Assembly: GCA_023374025.1 (NCBI GenBank)
Contig: SIJG01000071.1
Coordinates: 124,001-188,000 of the forward strand
Reading direction: 5' to 3'
DNA from: Heterodera schachtii
Lineage: Eukaryota > Nematoda > Chromadorea > Rhabditida > Heteroderidae
DNA length: 64,000 nucleotides
Shown here: piece by piece, positions 24,253-36,606 of the stretch
Layout of the letters: each line of letters begins with the position of its first letter
Numbering within the stretch: the first letter of the stretch is position 1
Notes under the pieces: model-generated
Told to the model about the DNA's origin: nothing
The model's input: the letters and a program-made list of their open reading frames with translations, nothing else
Database searches by the model: none
Translations under genes and position numbers: made by a program

Positions 24253-24867
24253 AATTATTATTTAAAGTCAAAAAACTATATTATGAATTAAAAACAATTC
24301 GAAAATAAATTCAATATTATAATATAACAATAATTAATATATTAAATGAAATTAGTTTGAAAATATCAAATTTAAAATAAGCTTATAAAAAAGAAAAGAA
24401 AAGACTAAGACAAAATTTAACAAATACATTTAAAATTGAATTTTAAGAATTTATTAATTTGTTGAAAGCCTCATGAAAAAAATCGTAGTCGAACAATTTT
24501 CGGACCTTATTTTTCGTTGTTAAGCAGATGAATTTCTTCATGTTTTCGTCAGCTCTAAATGTTTATTAACATTATTGTTCTGGGAATTTTCAAAAAGTTT
24601 CATTGGTATAAAAGCATTTCTTAATAAATTAATAAAAAAAAATTGTAATCAGAAAAACAAAAGCAGATTATATGCTTATCAAATTAGCAACCTACTAATT
24701 AAACAATTATCAACAACTTAAAAAGTAATGAGAAAAATTTTTTTTTAATTATAATTTATTGAAAGAATGTATGTAAAATATTACTCATAAACTAAAAAAC
24801 TCATAATACTGCTTATTTAATGTATAGTAATTTATAAATATAATTAATAAAAACTAATACATATTAA

Positions 24868-24918
24868 GTGGCAGCGCCGTGAGGGCAGATGCACGGGAGG
24901 GGGCAAGAGTTTAATATA
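24868..24918 (+). other. Family F1 island without ATG
   Basis: It aligns with 5680-5733. In the shared frame it starts at Trp (TGGCAGCGCCG) and ends KSLI-stop, but the ATG is missing (AAGTGG instead of AATGTGG). The body differs completely from the 5680 copy. Confidence 0.28.
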
Positions 24919-25095
24919 AATAAAAAATAGAAAACTCGAAAAATAATAAAAGAAAAAAAGAATTTAACAATATTGACATACGAATATTTTTATAAAATGA
25001 TAATTATTTTTAAAAGGAAACTAAAAATGTAAAGCTTATTAAATAATACGCGATATAAAGTGAATGTAAAAATAAAAATTTAAAAAAAAATTCAA

Positions 25096-25420
25096 TTTTT
25101 GTTGTCAGTTCATTTTCCCGGTTTCATATATTTATCAATATGTATGAACTATTGTATTTTTGTTTTTCATATTTTATACAATTTGTGGAATTTCAATTTT
25201 TCTTACATAAAACATACCCGAACAATTAATAAGAATTTTTAAATTAAATATAACCAATTAAATTTTTTATAATAATAATAATAATAAATTATTGAAAATT
25301 TATTTCATTAATTTTACAGTGAATATTATCTTACATAAAATCCTATATAAAATGGTAAAAAAAAAAATTCACGAAATGAAATTATATAAAAGTTTATTGC
25401 ATAAAAATTAAAAAAAACAC
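25096..25420 (+). repeat. Local direct repeat, copy 2
   Basis: Diverged partner of 23918-24213, 1.2 kb downstream in the same orientation. Confidence 0.8.
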
Positions 25421-25500
25421 TCAAATATTAAATAAATAAATAGAAAGGAGTCCACTCCCCTTCAACCAGACTTTGGGTGAAGTTTCGAACATGGATTTAA
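25421..25500. other. Variable island, RTWI pair copy 1
   Basis: The plus-strand frame from 25444 (after AATAG) ends KFRTWI-stop at 25500 and has no ATG. On the minus strand an ATG at 25492 opens a 23-codon frame (MFETSPKVWLKGSG...). The partner island at 25933-25982 ends YRTWI-stop in the equivalent plus frame. Which strand is used, if either, is unclear. Confidence 0.28.
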
Positions 25501-25932
25501 TTAATTTATTCATAAGTTTTAATTAAAAGCGAATAGAATAAAAATTTAATTAAATATTATGTTTTTAAATCGAGTAATATAAAATTAATTTTATATATTT
25601 CACCTAGTAAGAAAAATTAAATAAATGCATAAGTGAACATTCAAAACATCTTACATATAGACATAACCAGGCGTTGATTTAAACTGTTGTATATAAAATT
25701 TAAAGCGAAGGAAAATGAATTGTTCTAAATAAATTTAAATATTTAATAACGTCACAAGAATTAAATAAAACCAATTATAATTGTATATTTGAGAAAACTT
25801 TTATTACAATACATTACTATTTTTATTTTATTTTAAATTAAAATACAACAATAAATGAAATGACCAATAAATTCTATAAAAACATAAATATTATTGAAAC
25901 ATAAAAATAAAATTAAATTTAATTCATCAATT

Positions 25933-25982
25933 CAATGGAACTCATTTTCATCCTCGATGATGAGTACCGGACATGGATTTAA
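25933..25982. other. Variable island, RTWI pair copy 2
   Basis: Plus-strand ORF 25935-25982 is MELIFILDDEYRTWI. The end matches the 25421-25500 island with a synonymous CGG/CGA difference at Arg. A minus-strand ATG at 25974 (MSGTHHRG) sits at the position corresponding to the ATG in copy 1. Confidence 0.28.
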
Positions 25983-26348
25983 AATTCTGAATCAATTATT
26001 ATTTGCCATAGCACAGGAAAACCAAAATCCAATTCAGAAACTCTAGAGAAAAATGCCAAAAAAGCAAATAAAATGTAATTTGGCACAATTTTATGTGAAT
26101 AATAATAAATTTAAAAATTTTTAAATTTAAAATTAATTCGTATTATTTATTATATTTTAAAATTTTATTCTATTAAAAATAATAATCATATTTACATTTT
26201 ATTGAAAGGAATAAAAATGAGTTTAAAAATATTTTAAGATGAAATTAATCATGAAAAATAAATAAGTTAGTTGAATTACTGCTGCAAATTATGGCCAAAA
26301 AAAAAGGTAAGAGTTGAGTTCAAGAGGTAAACCAAAAATACGTTTAAT

Positions 26349-26692
26349 GGTTCTTGTATAGCGTTTTTGTCGTAAAAGTGACGATTTCACGGTGAAATAC
26401 AATTATTTTTTTTGAAATTATTCTTGTTCATCCATTATTTATTTGGTACTGAAATGTCTTTTTTCAGTGGGACTCAGTTACTCCGGTGCTTAGATCGCGC
26501 CGGTTTGACACTTTTCTTTGATTTTTAGACTTAACTCACCAAGAGCTTTCGAATGATACTAAATTTTCTGGGTTTGACCTTTTTAAAAGGCTATAATTGC
26601 CTAATTTTGTCCATTTTTCAGTAAAAAAAAATTGTGTTTCACCCTGAAATCGTCGGTTTTACGACAAAAATGATCATATCTATTAAAAACCC
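26349..26692. mobile_element. Small non-autonomous TIR element (element D)
   Basis: Segments 26364-26404 and 26630-26670 are inverse (TTTTTGTCGTAAAA, then CGATTTCA and GGTGAAA), about 41 bp with a few mismatches, and weaker similarity extends outward. The interior has no gene but holds an inverse copy of a module also found in the 48-kb foldback (GATTTTTAGACTTA..AAGAGCTTTCGAATGATA), and TTTGGTACTGAARTGTC is also shared. Exact ends are uncertain. Confidence 0.65.
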
Positions 26693-29600
26693 AAAAATAT
26701 GTGTTTTCGTCAAAATAACTTTTTTTATAATTATTTCATTAATAAAATATTCTGCTGGTTAAAAGTCAGGGTTAATTCCAAAATTCTTATCTGATTTAGG
26801 AATGAAAATGAATATTTTTAAATTGACCGATTCTTGGGTTTACATTAATAATGAATGTGGAGCATCCCAACGGTTACTAATTAAATTAAATTAAATTTTT
26901 AAAAATATTTAAAAAAACATATTAAAGATTTTGATATTTAGTCAAAGGCCTTCTACATCGAATACAAAGTATGAAGGAGGTATGTCAAGAAAGAAAAAAA
27001 TAATATTGCTATATAAATGAAAACTAATTATTACATATTCTAATAATAAATTTTTATTTGAAAATAATAAATTTATATCTTTTACATAAATATTATTATT
27101 TTTTAAAATATATATTAAAATTAATGGTTTTTTTTCAAAAAATAATGATATCAAAAATGGATTTTAAAAAATACCGTTATTCTTAGCATAAATTTAAAAA
27201 AAACTATTTAATCAAAAAGAAAAAGAAGAATAATAAAATTAAAAATTTGTGAATTTTCAACTTTTATTTACAATAAAATAAATTGTTATAGAAAAAAAAA
27301 AGAATCACTTTGAAACAACCTCAATTATTAACAAATAAAACAACCAATTTTTCATATAAAAGAAATAAAATTAAAATCAGTATAACAAAATAATTACAAT
27401 CATATTAAATGATAGGAAATTGTCCTTTATTATAATTATAGATTGAAAACAAAGAAAAAAAATTCTGCGATAATTTTCTCAAAATAAGGACATTTAAAAA
27501 AATTAATTTACAAATACATAAAACAAAATAAATATAAATTACACAATTTAAAAAAAAAAGAGAAGATAGTAGGGAAATACACAGAAGAGATAGTTGCGCT
27601 TCAGGGATATGACAGAAAGATGAGAAAAAATAACAAAATAGCAATATTCCAAATGTAAAATAATTAACACAAACTTACTAAGTGAAAATGAATTTTGAAA
27701 TAGCAATAATAAATGTAAAATATAAAAAAAATAAAATCAAAATAAGGTTTCGAGTGGACAAATTATTGAACATTGTCAGGGATGCATTTTGCTATTACGT
27801 AATTGCGTATTCTAATTAATAAAAAAAATGAAATTACATCTGAAAAATATATGTATTCTCATTTTTCCAAAAAATGTCGAAATAGGAAAAAAAAGTGACA
27901 AAAACGCCAAAAAAAAAAAAATTAGGAAAGACAAAAATGGCAAATAAAAATTATTAATAACATTTAAACTTAATTAATAGCATAATAAATATAAATCAAT
28001 ATATTCAAATATATTTTAATTGAAATTTTCTATTTTGTGACTTTACAAAAAATTTTATATGAAATAATTTAGTCAATTATTTAAATATTAAAATAAAGTT
28101 TGAAAATGAACATTTAATATTATTCTTTTTATTTTACTCTTTGAATTTTTGTGATTTTTATTTGTCAAATATTTCTGTTTATCTTTAATATTTTTTGTTT
28201 GATAATAAATTATTTTTGTATTTTTAAAATACATTTTATTATTATTCCAAGGCCAAAAAATTTTATGTCTAAAAAATTTAAGAAAATCAAAATTTCATTT
28301 ATGTTTAAAATTTACGATACCAAAAATAATTACAAAGAAAATACTTATCGGTCTCTTCAGTTTTATTTTAAACAAAATCTATGAATAAAAAAACTTACTT
28401 ATTTTTAAATTATTATAACCTAGAATTAAAATTATTTAGTGGAAATTCAAAAAATATAACAATAAAATCTGAAATGATTTATTAATTAACAAGAACTAAC
28501 TTATAATTATTATAGTATTTTACTATTTTTTATCTAAAAAAAAATAATTATAATGAAAAGGCAAATTATTATTATTATAATGGAAATTGGAAATTGACAA
28601 ATAATAAATAAATAGGCTTTTTGTAAAGAAAAAGAGGATTCGTGATCAGCGACGACCCTTCAAAAATATTCATGTTTATTTACTATCATTTTTAGATATA
28701 TTAATTTTTGAAGAAAAAATCGGATTACTGTAAACTGTAAAAGTGCTAAAATATTTAGTTAAATTATTGAATAAATTTAAAACACAAAAGAATTTCATAT
28801 TTAAAACAAATTAAAACTAAATAAAATAAAGTACGATAAAATTGGGTAAATAATATTTCAAAATTAGTAAAGTTTTACCAAAAATAATTTGCTAAAAAAG
28901 AATTAAAAGGGTGGGAAAAAAAGTTTATAACTATTTAAAAATGGTTGGTTTTCCTTTTAATAAATATGAAAAATCATTTTATTGGTATCCAGAAATTTGC
29001 TATTGTAAATAATAATAATTTTGAAAATACAAGCCCAATACTCTGTCATTTTATAAACAAAAATCTTTTTTTCAAATAATAAAATTTATTTAAATATTAA
29101 TTTACACTAGAAAAAACGAAAAACTTTATTAAATATTCAAAATTAAAAAATAATATTTATTATTATTAACAAGTAATTCATTTTTATAATTTATTATTTT
29201 ACATAATTAAATGCGCATATAATATTTTTAAAATATCTTAAAACAAATTATTGCTAACAATTTATAAAGAATAATAGATTTGATTAATAAACTAAAAAGG
29301 TTGATGATAATTTAATATTCAAAAATAGGAAATACAAAAATGGAATATAAAAATTGTAACGAAGAATTAAAATAAATATAAATCACTGTATTAACTTATT
29401 TATTTATGAAAAATAAATTGCAATTAAAATTTTATTGATATTGTGACAAATTTATCCAATTTTTTAAATTCAATTAAATTTTTTCAAATTGAACAAATGA
29501 ATTTTATTCTTTTTATCTATTTAAATTTTTGTAATTTTTAGTAAGCAAATCTTTTCTGTTCGTTTTTAATATTTTTTATTTATTACACTAATAAATTTTC

Positions 29601-31130
29601 ATAAAAAATATTTAAATCATATTATTGAATATTTAAAAAAAGCATTTACAATTTTAAAACAAACCTTTTTTAGAACAGCTGAAATTTAAATGATCAAAAA
29701 ATATTATTATATTTCACTAAATGACCACTTGAAATTTGAAACATAATATAAAAAACAAAACAAAAAAGCAATCAGTTTAATAATTAATAAATACTATTTT
29801 GACATTTTGTTTGGTAATTTTTTGCTTTAATGTTTACCTTTCGCTCTTTACTTTTATAGAGAGTTTTTTTATTTTTTAGGTTAAATTAATTTTTTCTTTT
29901 TTTTTTCCTATTTTCTTGATTATGATTTTTTTTAATTTTTAAATAGAAAATAAAATTTAAAAAAGCGATCTTGATTTGAATAGGATCGGATTGGGTCTAA
30001 ATAAATCATAAAATTTAGAAATTGTTTTAAAAGATAATAATAATTTGCAAGAAAAATAAATATAAACAATGAAAAATGTAAAATGTAAAACTGATAATTA
30101 ATAGAAAGAAAGGCATTTCAGACATTCTAAAAAATGTTTTAGAAAGAATTAAATTCATATATTTGCAAGTTTTCTACGACTAAAGAAATGCATTAAAAAT
30201 TAATATTCACATAAATATTCGCAGAATTTCAAAACTATTAAAACGAAATAATAATTAAATTCTAAAAAAAATTTTGAAATTTTTGAAATCACATTTCACT
30301 TCAAAAATCACTTTGGAATATATATATTTAATGAATTTTCTTATTCAAAAATTCACAATAAAAAAAAATGTTTCTTCTTCAAAATTACCACCAGCGTTGA
30401 CTTACAATTAAAGAGAGTTGAACGTAATGTGAAATCGAATAAATTGAATTTTTAAATTTTATTTAAAATAACTTAGAAAAAAATAATTATTTATAAAAAG
30501 GTTGAAAAAAAAAATTTGTAAATGTTTAGCAGATTATTGTTTTACTATAAATACTAATAAATGCTTAATATTTTATATAATTGAATATTTTATTAATTAA
30601 AAAATCTCTTTCGAATTAATTATCATTATATTCCCTTTCCCTATTAATCTAATTGACAAAATTTATTTGAAAACAATAAAATTTTAAATTAAAACCACTG
30701 TTTCTGGATTGAATTGTGTAAAAAAAAACAACAAAATTTTTTTTTTGAAGAGTTGGGTGATCAAAATTAAATTTTGAATCGCTTAAACCCAGAAATGAAT
30801 AAAAAAAGAACTGAAATATAAATAAAAACAAATACAAAATAGCAAATAGCAAAAATTTTGAAAGTTTGGAAAATCCTTGCTTTATTATTTAAAACTTAAT
30901 TAATTAAATGTAAAAAATGTTTCAACGAAACTAGGAGCGATTAGGAGGAAATCGACATGAGTTGAGAATAGAAATGATTTAAATTAATTTTCATTAAAAC
31001 TAATAACCCGAAATAAAAAACAACATAAGAATAGATAGAAAATTAAACAAAATCAAATTAAAAAAAATAATTATTAACACTTTTAAATGTAATTAACTTT
31101 TTTACACTTAAGAAAAAAATAATTTGATAT
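26693..31130. other. A/T-rich non-coding DNA
   Basis: No convincing gene. Open frames at 26942-27154, 27405-27644, 28151-28384 and 30649-30852 are A/T-driven. A fragment of the Merlin subterminal motif (GGATTCGTGATCAGCGACG) lies at about 28637-28656. A weak word-array opening (GTCAGGGATGC, then ATTACGTAATTGCGTA) lies at 27775-27820. Confidence 0.5.
30941..30958 (-). other. Family F6 island, very short ORF
   Basis: Minus-strand MSISS-stop following CTCAACTC-ATG. The flanks match 45781-45825, which encodes MPICIHCFLSSKHD from the corresponding ATG. It is listed because the flanks align while the islands do not. Confidence 0.2.
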
Positions 31131-31139
31131 CGTTTATGA

Positions 31140-31625
31140 TAGAGAACAATTAAAGCTATTGAATGATATAATGAAATATTAATTTGGTTGAACTTGAGCC
31201 AAGTTATGAATTTATATATATATATATATATTTTTTTTTTGTTTTCGAACCATTGGCGGATTTAAGAAACGCAAAAAAGAGCACTACTATTGGAATAATA
31301 ATTAGTAAAAATAATTATTATTATACAAAACAAAAGGATTTTGTAAAGGTTTTAAATTATATTTTTTGTGCGTAAATCCCTAAAATTGTTAGAAAAGCTT
31401 AAAATTAAATATTATTTGTTACATAAATAAAAAATGTTAATGACATAAATTAAACAAAAACAATGCTTTTCAACCATATAAATCAAATCAGTAAATGCAA
31501 AAATGTAAATGAAAAACAAATTAATTACAAGGTATTTTGAATTCTTTTGATCATAATTTAAAAAAAAAAAAAATTTGCACACTTATGGAGAACGCTTAGG
31601 GCTATTGAATGCATTTTAAATATTT
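31140..31625. repeat. Decayed relic of the 42.4-kb foldback family
   Basis: 31155-31220 resembles the right arm of the 42423-42990 foldback (AGCTATTGAATG..AAATATTAATTTGGTT..AGTTATGAATTTATAT). 31590-31615 resembles its inner arm (CTTAGGGCTATTGAATGC). A TA dinucleotide run at 31213-31233 lies inside. The ORF at 31184-31375 is an artefact. Confidence 0.45.
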
Positions 31626-31812
31626 GTGATAATAAAAATAAATAAATTTTATTTCTACAATTTTTATTATGATTTAAAAACCTAAAATGCATAAGAAAAT
31701 GCACAAGAATGATCAATTTTTAATAACAAAGATCATTTTGCTAATAATAAAATAGTTATTTAAATATTTAATTATTTATTTCTTAACCAAAAAAACAATA
31801 AAAATCAATTGC

Positions 31813-31863
31813 CTAATATGATTCAACGAGAGGAGAATATGTATGTAATGGGACCTGTGACAT
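31813..31863 (-). other. Micro-ORF island, family Q copy 1
   Basis: Minus-strand MSQVPLHTYSPLVESY-stop beginning after TTTTTTCATCC-ATG. The partner at 44310-44381 starts at the same place in matching flanks but reads MTPCTSFSSSGLPRQ... A plus-strand frame (31818-31907, 29 codons) is also open here, so the strand is undecided. Confidence 0.28.
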
Positions 31864-31907
31864 GGATGAAAAAATTGAGAGAAAATAAAACAAAACTTAA
31901 TGAGTAA

Positions 31908-32555
31908 TAAATATTAAATGAATAGTAAGAAATTTCATAAATCAGAATAAAAAGGTTTTAAAAATCGTTATTTAAAAAACTTATTTTTTTTATATAATTA
32001 ATGATCAAATTTATATTAATAGTTATAAATATTTAATTAAAAAAACAAAAAGTAGCTTTAAAGACTAAGTAATTTTCTTTAAAAATATGTTTAATATATT
32101 CAGAAATTTGATATTGTTAATGTTTTGTTTGGAGTGAATAAAAGTAAGCAGAAAAAAATTCAAAGTCCTCAGAACTACAGATTTTAAAGTACGACAAACT
32201 GCAATTTGAAAAAATTAAGAGAAAATGATAAAATAAAATAAGAAAACATTAAAACATTTAAAGCATATTAATTTAATATTAAAATAAATTTACTGAAGGA
32301 GCGAAAAAAGATGACATGAGAAAATGAAAAGCAATGAGAAGATTAAACAAAAAATGAAGGTAAAAATATTCTATATATCCATTTTAAAATAATTTATTTT
32401 TGAAAATGACAAAGCGAGAAAATTGATGGTGAAATTAAAAAAATAAATAAATTATTAAAGTTGCAAAATATAAAGTGTAAATATGCTGTATTTATAAGAA
32501 AATTATTTATAAAGAAACGAAGAAGAGTAAAGAAAATCATAATACACTCCAAAGT
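31908..32555. other. A/T-rich non-coding DNA
   Basis: Nothing beyond A/T-rich sequence and the continuation of the family Q right flank. Confidence 0.5.
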
Positions 32556-32694
32556 AGAGTTGAGCGGGACCGGGAATTTTGACAAAAACCGAGACCGTGA
32601 CTTACCGGGACCAGAAAAGCCGGGACCGGGACCAAGTTTTTCGACCGGGACTGGGACCGCGAGAAAAACCGGGACCGGGATTTTTCCCAAGAGA
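32556..32694 (+). repeat. Degenerate word array (GGGACC)
   Basis: After AGTAGAGTTGAGC come repeated, imperfect GGGACCGGGACC words separated by A/T linkers, ending GGGACCGGGATTTTTCCC. Frames on both strands are open here only because of the repeat. One of several word arrays with similar openings in this window. Confidence 0.65.
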
Positions 32695-34193
32695 AAATTT
32701 TTTGAAAAAAATGAAAATTAGAGTGCACTTTTTACAAAAATTGCCAATATTCAAAAATGTGCCAATGTATTGCTGGCGAACTTTCAGAATGTCGGGATGC
32801 AATAACACCCACCTGCTGGGGGAGTAAATTTTTCATAAAAAATCGAAAACAGGTAACAAAATTTAAATTATTATTATGCTTAAAAATTAAATAACTTTCA
32901 AAAAAATCTTACTAACTAAGTGTAAGTGTGGTCACAAATATTATAATAATGGCCAAGGGAGGAAAAATAGGCAAATAAAATACATAAATCAAAAAAAAAC
33001 TTCAATTGTATAAACTTTTTTCGAATAAGGATACATTTTTAGACCAAAATTTTTATTTAGAAAAAAATATATATAAATTTTGGTAATCAATTTTTGAAAA
33101 ATTTTTTCAAGACAAAATTGAATAAAAAAACAAATCAAAAATTTAACGGTAAATTTAAAAAATGCATTGTGAGAAATAAAAGTAATGAATATAAAACAGA
33201 ATAATTATTATATTAAAATTAACGTAAAAATAACAAACAAAGAAAAAGACAAAAAGTAAAATGAATGTTTATTTTCAACAGAACTTTTTTCACTAACATG
33301 GATGGGATTTATATATGTGCTTAAAATTCCGAAATAGTTTGTACATATTGTCTTATTTTTCAATATTTTCTAAATATTTACACAAAATTTTTTTTTTTTT
33401 GCCAATTTGAAATTTTTTTTTGAAAATCGTTAACAAAATAGAGCTTAATTCCCAAAGATGATAAAATAATAGAAAACCCTTAAAATGATATGTGCTTTAT
33501 CCAGGCTCAAGTCATGGCAAATCCCTTTACCGGTTTTTCCAAAAAATCCCGGCCAATAACTCTATTTTAACATTTATTTGATACAATAAAAATTTAGCAC
33601 TTGAAAAGTTACCGAAGCGATGTGCGACAGAGATATTCTTTGTAAGACCATTGGTCACAAAAATATTACCTTCAGCAAATTAATTTAAAAAAAAAAAAAA
33701 ATTAAGTTTTATTTTTTAATATATATATTTTTTATTCTTAATAATAATTTAAGCAACAATAAAATATTTAATAAATGGAAAATAATTTAAAAAAGGGAAA
33801 TAAAATGTAAACTTACAAACACTTACTAAACAAAAAAAAACAAAAAAATAAAAAATAAACCAAAGTCACTTGAAATCTAAACCACTCGGTATCACACAGA
33901 TCAATAATTTTTTAATCAATAAAAATACAAATAAATTTTACAAAGTGAGAAAAGGAATAATTGATCTTTTTGACACAATGCAATTTCTTATAAATAAAAT
34001 TTTACATCTACAAACATTAAAGTGGAACATCACCAACAACTACAACTATTTCACCGTTTAATTAGCAAGAAAGTAAAATAAACTTAAAAATTTTTATAAT
34101 TTATATAATTATTATAAAATACTTTCTTATTCATTTTTTTAAATAAATAAAATTATCACATCATAAAAACTAAATAACCTAAACATAATCATA

Positions 34194-34271
34194 ATGAAAA
34201 ATAAATTAAAAAATAGACTGGCTAGAAAGTGCTTAAGGAGAAGCATTGGAAAGCAGTTATGGTTTAAATGA
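34194..34271 (+). other. Micro-ORF island (25 codons)
   Basis: ATG-to-TGA ORF beginning MKNKLKNRLARKCLRRSIGK, very basic (11 Lys/Arg of 25). No paralogue in the window. It could be a chance ORF in an A/G-rich strand. Confidence 0.2.
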
Positions 34272-35131
34272 AAATGAATATATAAATATAAATTAAAATT
34301 AAAATTAAAAGTAATATTTGCGAAAATGACGGATTTTACAAAATCAAATATTAAATTTCAAATGAAAATGTGTGCAAAAAAATTTCTATACTAATAATAA
34401 TCGCCAAATAAGAATATGTATATTGATATGCAAATGTATAGAATAAATACTAAAATTGAACTTATTACGATAAATTCAAAGGAATTAAATTTTTAATATA
34501 TAAGAAAGCTATAAAAAATAATATGTTAATGCTGATATTTTGTAAAATAACAGATTTTCGAGAAGGAAAAAATCTCTATAAAAATAAGCATCAAAAATAT
34601 TATTAAATAAAATTATATTTATAATTATTGTATAAATATTCAAATAAATGCTATAAAATATGATATGTAGAGTTTATCAATCTTTTCATTAATTATAACA
34701 TTTATCTAAGGCTATTTTTGAGCATTAGATATCCAAACCCTGCTTAAAAGGAATTTATTTTATTAAATTAAAGTAATATTTTCTTTTTGTAATTGCAAGA
34801 AAAAAAAATTTAAAAAATTGAAAATTTATGGAAAGAATGCAAGTAAAATATTACTCATAAAAATAAGTAAAACTTCAAAAACGAAATATTTATATAATAA
34901 AATTCAAATTATAATTAAAAAAAATAATCGAATAACGAAAAAATGGAAAAAACCAAAACTATATACAAATTACAAAAGTAATACTTATTATACTAAAGCA
35001 AATAAATAAGCTATCCCCACAGTTCAATAGTATAATGAATTAAAAAAATATAAGAAAAAAACAGTGAAAATAAATTATACAATTTTTGAATTATTTATAA
35101 ATAAAATTATGTTATTTAACAAAAAGGAGAT

Positions 35132-35173
35132 TCAGCCTCCGCTTCCTCGAACATCAACGTCGCGACTGAGCAT
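35132..35173 (-). other. Micro-ORF island, family F5 (13 codons)
   Basis: Minus-strand MLSRDVDVRGSGG followed by TGA, from the F5 start context (TTTAATC-ATG). The GC-rich core aligns roughly with the 54044-54067 copy (MTQSRVS), where a TGA appears earlier. Confidence 0.3.
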
Positions 35174-36049
35174 GATTAAAGAAAATAATAAAGACAAAAA
35201 AGCATAGAAAGAGCATTTTAAATACAAAAATTAAACGAACAAAAATCAACTTTCAAAGCCATGAATTTTATTGTTCATATATTTAACCTAAAAATAAAAT
35301 TCAATTAAAACGAAAATTAAAATAAATTTAAAGTATTAAGAAAAAATCAACTAATTTAATAATTTATGTCGGATGGTATAAATAAAATTGAAAATTATAA
35401 GTGTTTAAATTGTGTTATTTAAATTTAAAAAATGTTATTCATTCAATCCATTTTGTGGAATTCTTGGTTTTGGTAAATATAATAAATTAATTTTTATAAA
35501 ATAAATTTCTTAAAAATAATTAAAATGAAAATTTTAATTCAAATGATAAATAAATCTTAGTCGATTATTTTTCAGGACGACACGAGAAAGAGAAAATAAA
35601 TAAAATTTAGTCTCATTTAAAATTAAAACAAAATCAAAATCATTTAAGATTAAATAAATAGAAATACTAAAACATATTAAATAAGATGTACCGAAGAAAT
35701 AAAATAATATATTTTATTTAAAGGAATATTAATTATTAAAAATAAGATAACAAATGTTTAAGATCATAGCAGATTTATTACTTCATTAAATGTTTAAATA
35801 AAGAAAAAATAAAAACGAATAATATAAACTCGAAAATTAATTTATTTAAAAAGTAAATTTATTAATGAACAATTAAATAAAAAACATCGCGATATTTATA
35901 TATTATGAAATGTTAATAAATTACTAATATTTTAACAAATCATATTACAATGCCAAATGAAATAATACATATTTAATCCATAATTCAATCCAAAGCTCCA
36001 ACATTTATACAATTTCCAATCTCGTTCAGCGAAAAATTTAAAAAATTAT

Positions 36050-36606
36050 ACTAACAAAGGAACCACCCGAACTGTAAGTCGGAAAATGCATATATATGAT
36101 ATACCATTGGATAGAGCTGGGTCGACTTCTATTGTGAAATTTTAATATTACGCCCATATAGCAAGAAACCAAAAAGTTATGGGGCCTCAAAAATCGAAAT
36201 TTAGGCCTAAGGGCCCTTTTCCAGCTTTGTTCACTTTTTATTAATTCAAACTTTAAATTTATTATTGTTTTTTGCTTATTTTTACTAAAGAAAACTATTA
36301 TAAAATTTTTAAGTCTAAAAAATGATTTTTTAAGTTGTTTTGTTATATAATAAATTAATTAAAATATATTTATTTTTATGTTGGATTTGAACCCGAGCTT
36401 CAAAAACACGAATTTAACCAACTGAGCCACCAATTTTAAGTGGAAACACAGCCAAAATTTAGATTTTTGAGGCCCCATAACTTTTTAGTTTCTTGCTTAT
36501 GGGCGTAATATTAAAATTTCACAATAGAAGTCGACCTTGCTCTTTCCAATGGTATATAACACATATGCATTTTCCGACTTAAAGTTCGGGTGGTTCCCTT
36601 GTAAGA
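36050..36606. mobile_element. 557-bp TIR element with tRNA-like core (element C)
   Basis: Arms of roughly 150 bp are inverse with few mismatches: GGAACCACCCGAACTGTAAG on the left against CTTAAAGTTCGGGTGGTTCC on the right, through TTATGGGGCCTCAAAAATC. No ORF. The asymmetric core (36215-36440) holds A/T sequence and a minus-strand tRNA-like segment. No exact target duplication could be fixed. Confidence 0.85.
36383..36432 (-). other. tRNA-like segment (A- and B-box) in element C
   Basis: The minus strand contains TGGCTCAGTTGG (36429-36418), a consensus A-box, and GGTTCAAATCC (36393-36383), a B-box. Their starts are 36 nt apart, shorter than in a normal tRNA. The T-stem does not pair fully. Most likely a tRNA-derived relic or internal pol III promoter, not a functional tRNA. 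Confidence 0.6.

Larger units (their letters stand above)
23518..26348. other. A/T-rich DNA with diverged local duplication and islands
   Basis: No conventional gene. It contains a diverged duplication (23918-24213 versus 25096-25420), an F1-like island (24868-24918), an F8 island (24232-24252) and a pair of related islands at 25421-25500 and 25933-25982. The ORF at 23790-24029 runs through repeat DNA and is not convincing. Confidence 0.5.
32695..36049. other. A/T-rich DNA with two islands
   Basis: No conventional gene. GC-richer single-copy patches lie at about 33500-33565 and 33610-33660 without recognisable content. Island ORFs at 34194 (plus) and 35173 (minus) are listed separately. Confidence 0.5.

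Noticed and set aside
32394..32827. Overlapping ORFs rich in Gly-Pro, Arg-Ser and Pro-Val
   Set aside because: All are readings of the GGGACC word array in different frames and strands.
36383..36432. A genuine tRNA gene in element C
   Set aside because: A- and B-boxes are present, but the T-stem and anticodon arm do not fold properly and the spacing is short.
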